From assembly GCF_001039355.2 (NCBI RefSeq), contig NW_019776151.1, positions 37,889-101,888 on the forward strand: DNA of 64,000 nt, in the 5' to 3' direction. The DNA comes from Lingula anatina. Lineage: Eukaryota; Brachiopoda; Lingulata; Lingulida; Lingulidae. The notes beneath the pieces are model-generated. The model did no database searches, was not told the origin of the DNA, and was given only the letters and a program-made list of their open reading frames with translations. The stretch's first letter is position 1; each line of letters opens with the position of its first letter. Shown piece after piece: positions 9,967 to 21,946 of the stretch. A program made the position numbers and the translations under genes.

Positions 9967-12251
9967 TTATGTTGTCCTTATCATCTCACTAAATTTCTTA
10001 AGTTCTTCAATCTGTGCCCTCATCTGATTTCTCTTGAGTTTGGCCTCCTCCAGCCATGCCCTCTGGTCCTTGCTAGTCTGTAACAACACAGCCACCATCT
10101 GGTGCAACTCGTCAGCATTCAGCTCTGATCTCCGCTGGCTAATCTCCGCCTTCAGGGACGCAATCTGCTGTAAATTCAGACTAGCAATGTTGTTCAGGTT
10201 GGTCTGTATGTTTGATAGCCTCGTCCTGGTGGTGTTGGTCCGTTGCGAGGCCAACTGAGCTCTCTGATAGGCAGTGGAGGTGCGAGACTGGACGTTGAGC
10301 AGAAGAGGCGAAAGGTTTAGACACACTTGTACTGCTGGCTGCACCAGACTGGTATTGGCTGTCCCCACTCTGCTGAATGTGGCAGGCAGATTATTGAGCT
10401 GGCTGTTAGCATGGGTTTCCAGGTCCATAGCTTTGCTTCTCACAGGAGCCAGAGTCTGGAAAGCACATAATTACATACTTATAAATTTTGCATACCTCTA
10501 ATATATACTCTTACTGTTCTTTACTTTTGTAAGACTTGAACATTGATGACAATGACTAATACAACTCATAAAAATATAATACAACAGAACATAATATATT
10601 TATGGTGAGAAAAAGCAGGGGGTCTGCCCACGTTAATGATATTTTGGCTCCCAAAAAGTCAGACATCTGCAGAGCTAGAAAAATCTTATCACTGAGAGAG
10701 AGAGAGAGAGAGAAAGAGAGGAGGGAAAAACAGAGAGAAAGAGAGACCTGCTCCTGGCTCTGAGCTGTACTCTTGGCCTGTTCTGCTGTTGTCCGGGCAT
10801 TCTGTGCAAAGGCCTGTGTGGGCTGGAGTGATGATCTCAGGACCTCGGCATTCTGGATGGCCTGGTCACTCAGGGCCTTGACCTTCTGGACCTCTAGGAG
10901 TGACCTGTTAGCCGCTGCTGAAACACCTACAATATCCAGGTAGAAATGGTCAGTACGCCATGTAAAATAAAAAGTGCAGGATGAAACACGAGTCTTTTAT
11001 CAGTAATGAATAAAGTGAAACAAAAATCAAAATACAGCATTGCAGTCTAAATTCAAAAATGAAATAATTTATTATTCCAGTGCAATATTTAAATCTATAA
11101 GATAACAGAAATGCACACTTGAAAATCAGCAGGGACTTTTCCAATTTCTTTGAATCACATGAACATTATGTTTTCAACTAGAGAAATTAAATAAAGTTTT
11201 CATTTATTACAAGCATTGTTTTTTAGGTATGACTTAAAAGGTTCTTGCCACTTCTTTATTACAGACATTAAAATCTCAGAACAAGTCTTAACAGGCACAT
11301 TACGCCCCCTCTACCCCCACCCCCACCCCCACCCCCCAGCCCCCCCACCCCCCACTCCCCTCCCACTCACCAGCAGCTTGAGCGTCAAACTCCCTCATAA
11401 TCTGCAGCATCCTCTGTGCATCAGTAAAAGTCTTCCCCTCCAGTGCCTTCCCACTGGCTGTCAGGTTATACGCCGTCCTGGCGCGGGCCAGCAGGTTCTC
11501 TGCCTGCTGTCTGAGGGCGACCACCCTGTCTGTCAGGCCAGCCGTGTACAGCTCCGCCTCCTTCACCAGGGCCACTATTGTCTGGTTGTTGGCAGTTGCC
11601 TGGTTAGCCTGGAGCACAATGTTGATATTAATAAAAAAATCAAATTTCATCACAGGAAAAGAATATGTAAATTCTAGTTATAATATTATAATAATTTTCT
11701 GAAATATGATTAGTGATAAGTAAAGGTTGTAAAAGTTTTATGTTATTTTTTTACAATTTTGTGTCACTCAAATATGCATATCTGAATAAGTATAATTTTC
11801 CATTCATCTTATATAACCTGCATACATCTTCTCTCTCTTCAACTCAATATTTAAAAAAATGTGCAGGAAAAAAAATGAACTTTGTAAAGTTAAAATACAC
11901 ATAGCATTCTACTTATTTCTTTATAATACCTAATAACAGAGGCAAGATAAATTTATATACACATGCAAATAAATAAAGATTCCTCACCTCAAAGTTCAAC
12001 GCCTCTGCCTCCTCCTTCAGTAGCTGCGCCCTGGTGGTCAGTGTCTGGCTGTCCATTACTATATCCTGGTACTGGCTCACATTCCCCAGGGCAAGCAACA
12101 TGGCCTCCTGTGCCTGGGTGATGGCACTCCTGGCGCCCTCTGCACTGGTTGCTAGGTTACCATTCCTGCTGGCCAGGACCCTCATGAAGACCTGGAGGCT
12201 GTTGGCTCTGTCTGTGCTGTTCTGCTGGGTCTGCTGACTGGTCTGGAGCAA
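9967..12251 (-). CDS. Laminin-like coiled-coil protein, last four exons
   Basis: Four minus-strand exons with good splice sites and compatible phases: 11988-12251, 11371-11608, 10748-10926 and 9967-10455 (stop). Together they give about 390 codons. All four encode Ala-, Gln-, Leu- and Asn-rich heptad sequence with frequent Asn-X-Ser/Thr sites, like the long-arm coiled-coil region of laminin chains. Examples are ARTAYNLTASGKALE and RTRLSNIQTNLNNIA. The coil ends with IEELKKFSEMIRTT and a stop. No laminin G domains follow, and there is no C-terminal cysteine of the kind that links beta and gamma chains. It may therefore be a laminin-like protein rather than a standard subunit. All N-terminal exons are missing: the stretch to the left of the join at 13226 holds none that I can see. 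Confidence 0.55.
10696..10746. repeat. (GA)n microsatellite
   Basis: A GA-rich run with minor interruptions inside an intron of the laminin-like gene, ending next to the 3' end of the exon 10748-10926. Confidence 0.9.
11306..11370 (-). repeat. G-run tract directly after a 5' splice site
   Basis: On the transcript strand the donor GTGAGTGGGA (11370-11361) is followed at once by many runs of four to seven G separated by single T, A or C bases. Such sequence can form G-quadruplexes, and intronic G runs are known splicing enhancers; a role here is inferred. Confidence 0.7.
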
Positions 12252-12936
12252 CTGGAAGGGATGGTAATGATTTATATTAATATATATTTAGCTACTGCAG
12301 GCTTAATTTCAACATGAATTTGTATCAGTACATATGTCAAAACAAAACTATGACAGAGTATGCATATGGAGCAAATCTTATAACCAGGACTTTTCCTGTG
12401 CTGTAATGACATCATCTTCCATGTTTACTATTGCCTGTCCATTTTGTTTCACAAATACAAATTAAACACAAGAACATAAAGATACAAGTTGATATGACAA
12501 AGCGTGGCTCCAATGAACAGCACATCCTGGATGATAACTTTGAATATTTCTTAATCTTTTCTCTCACAGTCAGGACTTCAGTTTCAAATTTGCCATTCAA
12601 ATATAAAATACATTGGCTCATTACTTACCATTCCACATTAGTATTTCTAGCTTAATATAGCAGACACGAGCCCAGGTTTTAGAAAAAAAAAACCAAACCA
12701 AACACCTTACATAAATTTTTGGAGGTTTAACTGCTCTGGGGTCATGTAACAAGGCAGCAAAGCTGTCAAATGTACAGACAAAAACCAGAAAATAAAAACG
12801 CAGGAAATAGGATACTGTCAATTCTGATGAGCTAATGTATTATGCTTACTGTAACTGCATAGCCAACATCAAATTCTTACTCTGCATACCATTGGATTAG
12901 GATGAAAGTAAAATGTGTATCAAGCATTAGACTAAG

Positions 12937-13117
12937 TTCCCATACCTAGATCAATCTAACAGGATCAATGCAACTCCAAGGGGTTTCTCACTAAATTGCT
13001 TTCAATTTGAGAGTCTTAGGATTCTGGCATGCCAGTTTCAGTAGGCGTGACAGACAACTAAGCCACTTACATTGATTGCAATTTAGCGAGAATTCCCATG
13101 GAGATAGATCGATCCAC
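12937..13117. mobile_element. MITE-like element with inverted ends, copy 1
   Basis: About 180 bp whose ends are imperfect inverted repeats: CTCCAAGGGGTTTCTC with CTAAATTGC near the left, and CTCCATGGGAATTCTCGC with CTAAATTGC reading inward from the right. It has no coding capacity. Relatives lie at 13227 and 53855. Confidence 0.65.
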
Positions 13118-13225
13118 AGTTAGCGTGATAGGGTCTGGAAATAGTCCCTAAGGTGTCAGGCTGATAAGAGTTAAACTTTGGAAATGCCAGAATGAGGTAC
13201 AGTGAAAATTACACACAAAAAAAAA

Positions 13226-13226
13226 N
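13226..13226. other. One-N contig join, probably faulty
   Basis: The base after this N begins a second copy of the repeat found at 12991, but the flank beyond the copies differs. The laminin-like gene (left, minus) and the TRMT10B-like gene (right, plus) both lack their upstream exons at this point. Sequence is probably missing, or the two contigs are not neighbours. Confidence 0.7.
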
Positions 13227-13335
13227 ACTAAATTGCTTTCAGTTTGAGAGTCTTAGGATTCTGGCATGCCAGTTTCAGTAGGCGTGACAGACAACTAAGC
13301 CACTTACATTGATTGCAATTTAGCAAGAATTCCCA
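13227..13335. mobile_element. MITE-like element, partial copy at contig end
   Basis: Nearly identical to 12991-13098 with a few substitutions, cut off on its left by the N at 13226. Its right flank is unrelated to that of copy 1. Confidence 0.6.
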
Positions 13336-13639
13336 CATCTGTGTCTGTACATAAAAATCATTTTGGCATTAACTGTAGCCATTGGTTAAATGTTTACACT
13401 ATTGTTGTACAAATAAATGGATTTGGTTAATGACACCTACAGAATGTTTCGATGTTATCAGTGAACATTAGGCAAACATGCTGTAAGAATAAAGTTGCGA
13501 AATTTTACTTTTTTTGCGTTTTTTTTTTTTTTCACTATAACACAGCAATATTATACTTCTTGCATGATTTTTTTTTCTTTCAGTATAACATGTATCTAAA
13601 ATGTATTGTTTTAATTTTCCCCATCATTTCATTTTTCAG

Positions 13640-13749
13640 TATTTGACATTTTGTTGAAGTTCCAGCAGACAGGAGACTGGAGACAAGCGTTGATGGTGGG
13701 TGTACCACAGAGAACAGGGTTCATCTTGAAATCAGATAACATAGTCTGA
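13640..13749 (+). CDS. TRMT10B: Last exon of a TRMT10B-like tRNA (m1G/A9) methyltransferase
   Basis: A 3' splice site (CATTTTTCAG) at 13639 opens a short terminal exon that enters in phase 1. It encodes VFDILLKFQQTGDW, then RQALMVGVPQRTGF, and stops at 13747-13749. This fits the C-terminal end of TRMT10 SPOUT methyltransferases: a VFDIL helix, a conserved D/N-W...AL block and GV...G(F/Y)(I/V)L. It is closest to TRMT10B as I recall it. TRMT10 enzymes methylate N1 of the purine at tRNA position 9. The catalytic SPOUT exons are absent from this window; they should lie upstream, where the contig ends at 13226. The gene is convergent with GEMIN4. The assignment rests on about 36 residues. Confidence 0.65.
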
Positions 13750-14118
13750 TACCAACTTACCTGTATTTGAACTGTCATGATGTAAGGGGGGCATCACAAA
13801 GAACTCCAGAAGGAAGTTTTTACTCGAGATAAATCAAACCTAGTCCATTTAAGGTGCAATATTTTGACTGTTTTATAGCAAGAAAGACATGGCTTTGGAT
13901 TATGTGATTGATCCATAGTTACTGTCTCCAACTAGACAACTGCAGATATGTCAGTAACTGAACTGGGGCAAAATTTCAGTCAGAATTTATTATTGCTCGT
14001 CTTAAAATGAACAACTTCAAGTTTTAAATTTGTTTGTGAAGGACAATGATTAGCCTGTCATGTATGCACAATTCTAAATCCTAAAGAATCCATAAACAAA
14101 TCATTTTTTTCATTATAT

Positions 14119-14124
14119 TTTATT
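14119..14124 (-). promoter_or_regulatory. Candidate poly(A) signal of GEMIN4
   Basis: AATAAA on the minus strand about 240 bases after the GEMIN4 stop codon. Confidence 0.4.
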
Positions 14125-14364
14125 TGAAAAGAGATAGAAGTTCCATGATGTCATACCCAACTCTCAAATCTACCTCTCTTTTTGCTGTCTTAAAGGTCAG
14201 AGCAACATTACATGCGAGTCTGTGATTTCAGAACTGAGGTCCCTGTATAATGTGAATGTATTTCGCAAACACCAATGGATACATTTTTGTGTTGCCTTCA
14301 GGGAAGTCTTAAATATGATTTGGCAAAAATATTCTTCCTGGGTCTCCTTGATGAAATGACACCA

Positions 14365-17300
14365 TTATAACAACTTTTTCAGCAAAGTTTGAGACCACTG
14401 CTCATTTTGAATGAGTCTAATACTTTCCTCAATCGTTTCTCTGTACAATAACGTATACTTAAGTACACTATCTGCCTGTAGCTCTGACAGCCAGTCTAGA
14501 ACAAGGACAAACATGGATTCTGTGCCTAGAGCAGGGAGAATAGACAGAAGATGGCAGACGTGGCATACTGCTTGACTCAACAGGAAGGCCTGGCTGGTAG
14601 CTGGGTGAGAGAGACTGCTGAAGACACTCTGAAATATAGACATTGTGTTCAACATGGTTGTATTAAACCTTTTTAACTGAATTTGAAGTTTTGCAAGTGA
14701 CAAAAAATTACAAAGTTGTTATCATAACTTCAGTGTTGAAATATTTTTTTAAAAGTTGTTCAAGTTAAAGGTTGTTGAAGTTAAATTATGATGTTGTTAC
14801 CTGTTTCTAAAAATGTAATAAAACAATGAATAAAAAATAATTAAAAAAAATAATGATTGTAATTCAATTTGTCTTTCGAATACATTTTCCAAAAAATCAA
14901 TTTTATCACTCGGTCATTTCCAAGGCTACCTTAGTCTAATAAATTTTTCTGTAGATGGCATTACTTAGAATGTGCTTACTTTGAGCGTGTTGGCACAACA
15001 TTGGTTAAGATGAAACCAAAATCCTTCACCACTTTTTTCTTGCATCATAAACCCATACAATGTCTGCCATAGGCACATCACATCTGAGGTAAACTGTAAC
15101 AAGCTCAGTTCATACTTAACACCTGGAATTGGACATTTATTAAGAATCTTTAACATGTACTGGCATATATATAAAGTGACATGTCTTCTTAACTGTCTCC
15201 TAAAATGATGGCATGACCAACTAGATAACAGTATTTTGTAATTTTATGTGACAAACACTAAAAAAAGAAAATCCAAAATTATAAAATGAGGTGATTCTGG
15301 GACATTTTTTACAATATTCATAAAATGTTCTAAAATTCCATAACCACTGGAGAATTTGTTAAGTGGAGAAATTGCAAATAAGAAAGATTTTATAACTTGG
15401 ATTATCTGAATATTGTAACATAAGATGATATTAACAGATATATTGAACCCATATTTACCTGTGAGGTCCACAAGTGGCAGATGTTTCATGTAATGTGTCT
15501 GAAACTGGACGTGGACCTGGTCAGCCCTCACCAGATGACCAACTAGACATACAATGTTTGACCACTCACTCATCAAACAATTTGGTAACACCTGAAAGGT
15601 GAGTTAAAGATTGAATGTCAATGTCTTAGCACAGCTCCACTTTAAGCTCCACTTCACATTAAGCTACCTGGCAGAAGATACTTGAATTTTCCAAGAGAAA
15701 ATGTGTTTCAAGAACAAAATTTTAAAATCCTATCTATTAAGAATAATTACTTCTGTCCAACAGTCTTATCCCCGAGCTGCGTAATTGTAATGCTTTGTGT
15801 AAAAAAAGTCAACATTTGATAATTACCTGTATGGCTGCTGACAGAAGACACTGGTAGGACATTACTGTATTACAATCCATTCCTTTCAATACTGCTGATG
15901 TCAAAGTGTTGCTGATAGCACAAAGCTTGAGAAGTGAAACTTCCACCTCCTCATCTGAGAATAAATTATCAAAAATCAAAAATTATTAAAAATACAATTA
16001 ACAATATACGCTGTGCATACAGTAGACTCTGTATACCTTTGGCACTCTGAGACCAGTAGATTTATTTGTTCGTGGAAAATGATAATTTGAGTTGTACAGT
16101 GAAGAATCTACTATGTACATGTAAATAATCAACATCCAGTTTTTTGATGACTGACAAGCATTTAACATTTTTGTCCTGATGATTCCTGATTATTAGTACT
16201 ACTGTAACAGCAGATGTTTGTTCATTTTGGGTTATTTAGTGCCCACTTGATGATGTACTTGTATGCTGTTTCTAATACTGATACAGCATTTTTTCTTTAC
16301 ACTCTAAGAAAAGAAAGTAAACATACCTGTCGTCACATCGACTGCAGACCATTCATCAGCAGGAAGATGGCAGATACTGGAGATGACTTTGGGATAGTCC
16401 TTTAACTGATATTTCATCTAGAAAATATAAGATTAATACTGACATATCAATCTTCTCAGTAAGACATCTTATCTAACAAAAGATCATCATTCACTTAATC
16501 ATAAATATCTTTTCTATTTAAACATCAGGAGTGTCATCTTCTACTAGTGGCATATATTCCCTTTCTCTTTTAAATTACTTACAATTAATATCACATAAAC
16601 ATGTGATTAGAAGAGTATATATGATCCTCTTTCAGTAGAAATCATAAAATACCTTGGGTAATGTGTCTGAAGTAATAGCTTTCAGCACAGGTTCAGCCTG
16701 CAGTCTTGCCTGCCATCCAATATTACACAGCTGCTCACATAACCATTCCACATCTAACTCTAAAACATACAGGAGAAGATTAGATGTAAATCACTTTGTG
16801 TCAAACATTTTTGAGCCTCCTTATCTTTCAGGACACGTGTCTAAGAATCTCCTGTCCTAAAGGAGAAATTTAATAGTGGCCAGTAACTGAACAAATTAAC
16901 CAAAGTTCACTGGCCTGACAGTAATACTGACATTTACCATGGGCCACAGCTTAACATCACAGACTAGAATGTGTAAAATAACTTTATAATAAATTAATGA
17001 GGTCACTCTCTAACACTTTTTTAAGCTATCAAACCCAACCGTTAAAGCTTTAAAATAATTTAAATTACTAAAAGCAACATGAACAAGTAACTGACATAGC
17101 ACTGACTGCAACTGGTAACACAGACAGCCCTAACTGATGGTCATTTGCGCATATATATATATATATATACATATTGTAAAAAGGTGTGAACTCTAATAAA
17201 ACTTAGGCTGTAGGATGTAAAAAATCTGTTTCCTTACCTACAAACTTGTGATTTTGCAGCACATTGGCCATGTCTTGTAGTATATCAAGACAGCACTGCT

Positions 17301-20300
17301 TCAACACTGTCCTGTTTCCTGTGTCAGCAGGGTCCCACAGGGAACAGGAGCACTGTTCTATCATACCACACAAGCAGACTACTATGGCAAGGGGGTCACA
17401 GCAACCAGAGTCCAATATGGAAGACGGAGAGCACTGTAATACTTTGTGAAAAACCTAAAAGATAAGATTTGTTTTCAACATTATAATCAAGAACTTTCAT
17501 AAAAAAACCAAGATATGGTTTTTAAAAATGCCATATTTGAAAATCCACAAATCAAAAAGAAAAGTATTTAGTCAATGTTTCAGCTATTTCTAATCAGAAC
17601 ATCCTAATAAGCAAAGAAACAGCTATAATATTATAATACCTGCAATGCAAAAGTTGGATCAATTTCCACCAAGGAGAGCTGTGGTACCACCAACTGCTCC
17701 AAACAACACTTGGGAGATATCAAAAATGGGGCCTCCTGCATCGCTGAAACCAAAAGTGCCATCAAGTTCTGTCTGTGAGTTTCTGTCATGTTTGGTTTAT
17801 TCAGCCATGTTAATAAGACATTTTCCAGTAAAGGGAGATCTGACTGGCTGGCTGGATTGTACTGGCAAAGGACTGGGACTGACTTCAATAGCTGTGGAAA
17901 AAATTATTTTATTACAATGATGTATGCAAAGATATACTCAAATGTTCATCAGTAAACAATCAGCTACAGATGTTTCACAAAATATGACTGCACTGTTCAT
18001 AAATTTGATTTTTCCAAAACTCCTGTTCCACAACCTACCTAGTGATGTTAAAGTACGAAGTACTGCAGTATTTTTGGGGTAAAAAATGTCAGTTTCTTGT
18101 AGTTTCTTGTAACATAGCAACAAGCAAACAAACATACAAACAAGCAGACCAATAAACTTGTAAAAAATTCTTTAACAAGTAATAAATATTTTAGAAAGTA
18201 ATATAAGTGCATAAAACAACTATCTGACCTGTGTGATTAACTGAGTCTGTCCATTATTGACCACTGCATACTGGATGATCTTTTCCATTACATCATGCGG
18301 AGACTGCAAGGCAAGAGCCAGCACCTCACACTGTACCTAAAAATATAATCAAACAGATAGCAACAAAAGCGAGATGAGAATGACAAAAAAAGCCATAAAA
18401 ACTAGTAGTTATGTTGAAAAAATAAAAATATTTGAAAAAGAAATATTTTTTACATAAAGAAAAAAAGCATACTGCAAGAATAAATTAAGTTGGTGAGAGG
18501 GAACCATAGAGGTCACAATTAAATCAACCACTGACCCACCTGTCTCCCTGGCTTTCCTGCTGTAGTTAGCCTGTTGAAGGCGGATGTTAAAGTCTGATCA
18601 AACTGGTCATCTTTATGCCACTGATGACTGGTCAGAAACCGATGAAAGAGCTGGTTCTGGTTGTAAATGTCCAATAGCCCATAAGCACGGAGAACCAGCT
18701 GAATTTAAAATTGTTATTATTGGTTAAAAAAAGACTTCTGTTTACAGCCTGTGCCAAAAATTTTATATTTGCTCTTCAAGACACCAGTGATTAAGACTCT
18801 ACTAACCCAAAGCACACACACATCTAGTCCCTCCCAGTGGACCTCCACATATGACAGGTGAAAAGAGTGATATTATTTCTTCACACTCTCTTTGCTCTAA
18901 ACTTCAAAGGTCACAGAAAACTGTACATATTTAAAACCTACATATTTCTAAAATATGAGCAGGGGATTAAGGACCCACCTTCTCAAGCTTGCTTGCCACC
19001 TGCCCTTTTTTGGTTTCTTGACCACTGCCCAGCAGACCAAGGAGTTTAGGAATATATTCAACTTTGGCCAAGGCAACTACATTGTCTTCCAAACAATCCA
19101 ACCACCTGCAAAATTATACTCACTAGAATTTCAACTTAACTTACATTTTTAGTTTCCAAGTTTGCTTTTGTGCAAAACAAGGTATATACTATTACCCAAA
19201 CTTAGCCTTAAAACTTGCTCAAGAACAAAAGTACTGATGTTAAATAGATAAACCATAAATAATGAAGTTACTGTAGTTAATATCAGTATCTCTGAAAACA
19301 CACAAGAACAGTAGCAGGCATGCTGTAAGTGGTCACACACATACTGACCTATCTTCAAGTCCTGACGTAATCTCTTTAGCATCGAGTAGCCATAACAACC
19401 AGTCTGAAACAAGAAAAGTATATATCTAAACTTCATCTAAAACATAATGACAATTTTAATCAATTATGTACATACATACATATATAACAGAACTTCCGAG
19501 ATATTTCTGTGCATTCTATATGCTCTCAAATGAATCTTTTCTCGCCCATTTTCAAACTAAAACTCCTCTCAAGAGCTCTGATGCTTACTTTCCCAACCAG
19601 CCTTTCGCTCGTACACACATAAAGCTGCTTCAGCCAATTTTTCTTCAGGTGTGGGCTCTCGTCTCTTAAGCTCCTCTCTGTATTTTCTACTGATATCAGC
19701 ATGAACTGGGGCCACAGACTTGAGCACAGTTTCCAAACAGTTTCGCATGCATGAAAACTCCTCTGTTTGCAGAGCCAAATTCAAGGATGCTTCAAACTGC
19801 TCCAATGTTATGAAAACGCAGTCGATGGTTATATTCTCGGACTGAGGGTCAAGATCAAATTTGTAAAACAAGCTTTGAAAATGGCCCTCTGTCTGAATGC
19901 AGTGGTTTAAAAAAGCTAAAATGTCACCAAGAAATGATTTCAAAGAATCCCAGAGGTCATGCACAGTGGACTGAGTTCCCCCTTCTTCTGATCTGACAGA
20001 ACTGAGAACATGTACTGATTCCATGGCAACTGCCATTAAACACAGAAGCATTTCCCTCTTTTGTTCTTCCATGAGGGAATGTTCTAGCATTATCTGACAA
20101 GTGTTAAGTAATCTTTTCAATGTGGGAAGTTTATATGGCCATTCACATAATTTATAGTCATGCTGCACAGGTACACTGATATCTTCAGTGTGGTAAGCAA
20201 CCAAATTTTCTTGCTGTCTAGTGCCATTGACAACTGCCTTGCCCTTGGATTCTGTAGATTTAATTGTCTTCTTGGCTGATACAAGTAATGCATTGTGTTT

Positions 20301-21889
20301 GACAGAAAATTTGCATATGGCATGGAGAATGTCTGCATCTCTGTCCTCATAGAGTGAGAGGTGAGACAAAAATCCAATCATAAACTTCATCTGTATGTCT
20401 TCTCTAAGTTCTGAGAGTATCTGAAAATAAACAGGTGACCTGACTTACATCTGGGGACGTAAATTTTTGAAACTATTTTTCTTTAACGAAAAATAGTATA
20501 ATGTTTCTCTTTAATTCAAAACTTTGTTGACAAAANATACTATTACCCAAACTTAGCCTTAAAACTTGCTCAAGAACAAAAGTACTGATGTTAAATAGAT
20601 AAACCATAAATAATGAAGTTACTGTAGTTAATATCAGTATCTCTGAAAACACACAAGAACAGTAGCAGGCATGCTGTAAGTGGTCACACACATACTGACC
20701 TATCTTCAAGTCCTGACGTAATCTCTTTAGCATCGAGTAGCCATAACAACCAGTCTGAAACAAGAAAAGTATATATCTAAACTTCATCTAAAAACATAAT
20801 GACAATTTTAATCAATTATGTACATACATACATATATAACAGAACTTCCGAGATATTTCTGTGCATTCTATATGCTCTCAAATGAATCTTTTCTCGCCCA
20901 TTTTCAAACTAAAACTCCTCTCAAGAGCTCTGATGCTTACTTTCCCAACCAGCCTTTCGCTCGTACACACATAAAGCTGCTTCAGCCAATTTTTCTTCAG
21001 GTGTGGGCTCTCGTCTCTTAAGCTCCTCTCTGTATTTTTCTACTGATATCAGCATGAACTGGGGCCACAGACTTGAGCACAGTTTCCAAACAGTTTCGCA
21101 TGCATGAAAACTCCTCTGTTTGCAGAGCCAAATTCAGGGATGCTTCAAACTGCTCCAATGTTATGAAAACGCAGTCGATGGTTATATTCTCGGACTGAGG
21201 GTCAAGATCAAATTTGTAAAACAAGCTTTGAAAATGGCCCTCTGTCTGAATGCAGTGGTTTAAAAAAGCTAAAATGTCACCAAGAAATGATTTCAAAGAA
21301 TCCCAGAGGTCATGCACAGTGGACTGAGTTCCCCCTTCTTCTGATCTGACAGAACTGAGAACATGTACTGATTCCATGGCAACTGCCATTAAACACAGAA
21401 GCATTTCCCTCTTTTGTTCTTCCATGAGGGAATGTTCTAGCATTATCTGACAAGTGTTAAGTAATCTTTTCAATGTGGGAAGTTTATATGGCCATTCACA
21501 TAATTTATAGTCATGCTGCACAGGTACACTGATATCTTCAGTGTGGTAAGCAACCAAATTTTCTTGCTGTCTAGTGCCATTGACAACTGCCTTGCCCTTG
21601 GATTCTGTAGATTTAATTGTCTTCTTGGCTGATACAAGTAATGCATTGTGTTTGACAGAAAATTTGCATATGGCATGGAGAATGTCTGCATCTCTGTCCT
21701 CATAGAGTGAGAGGTGAGACAAAAATCCAATCATAAACTTCATCTGTATGTCTTCTCTAAGTTCTGAGAGTATCTGAAAATAAACAGGTGACCTGACTTA
21801 CATCTGGGGACGTAAATTTTTGAAACTATTTTTCTTTAACGAAAAATAGTATAATGTTTCTCTTTAATTCAAAACTTTGTTGACAAAAA

Positions 21890-21946
<57 letters not shown>

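Noticed and set aside
20941-21773. GEMIN4 exon 3 as a genuine tandem exon duplication
   Set aside because: The duplicate abuts an N, is near identical through the introns as well, and carries a frame-breaking extra T. The single-copy model gives a perfect frame.
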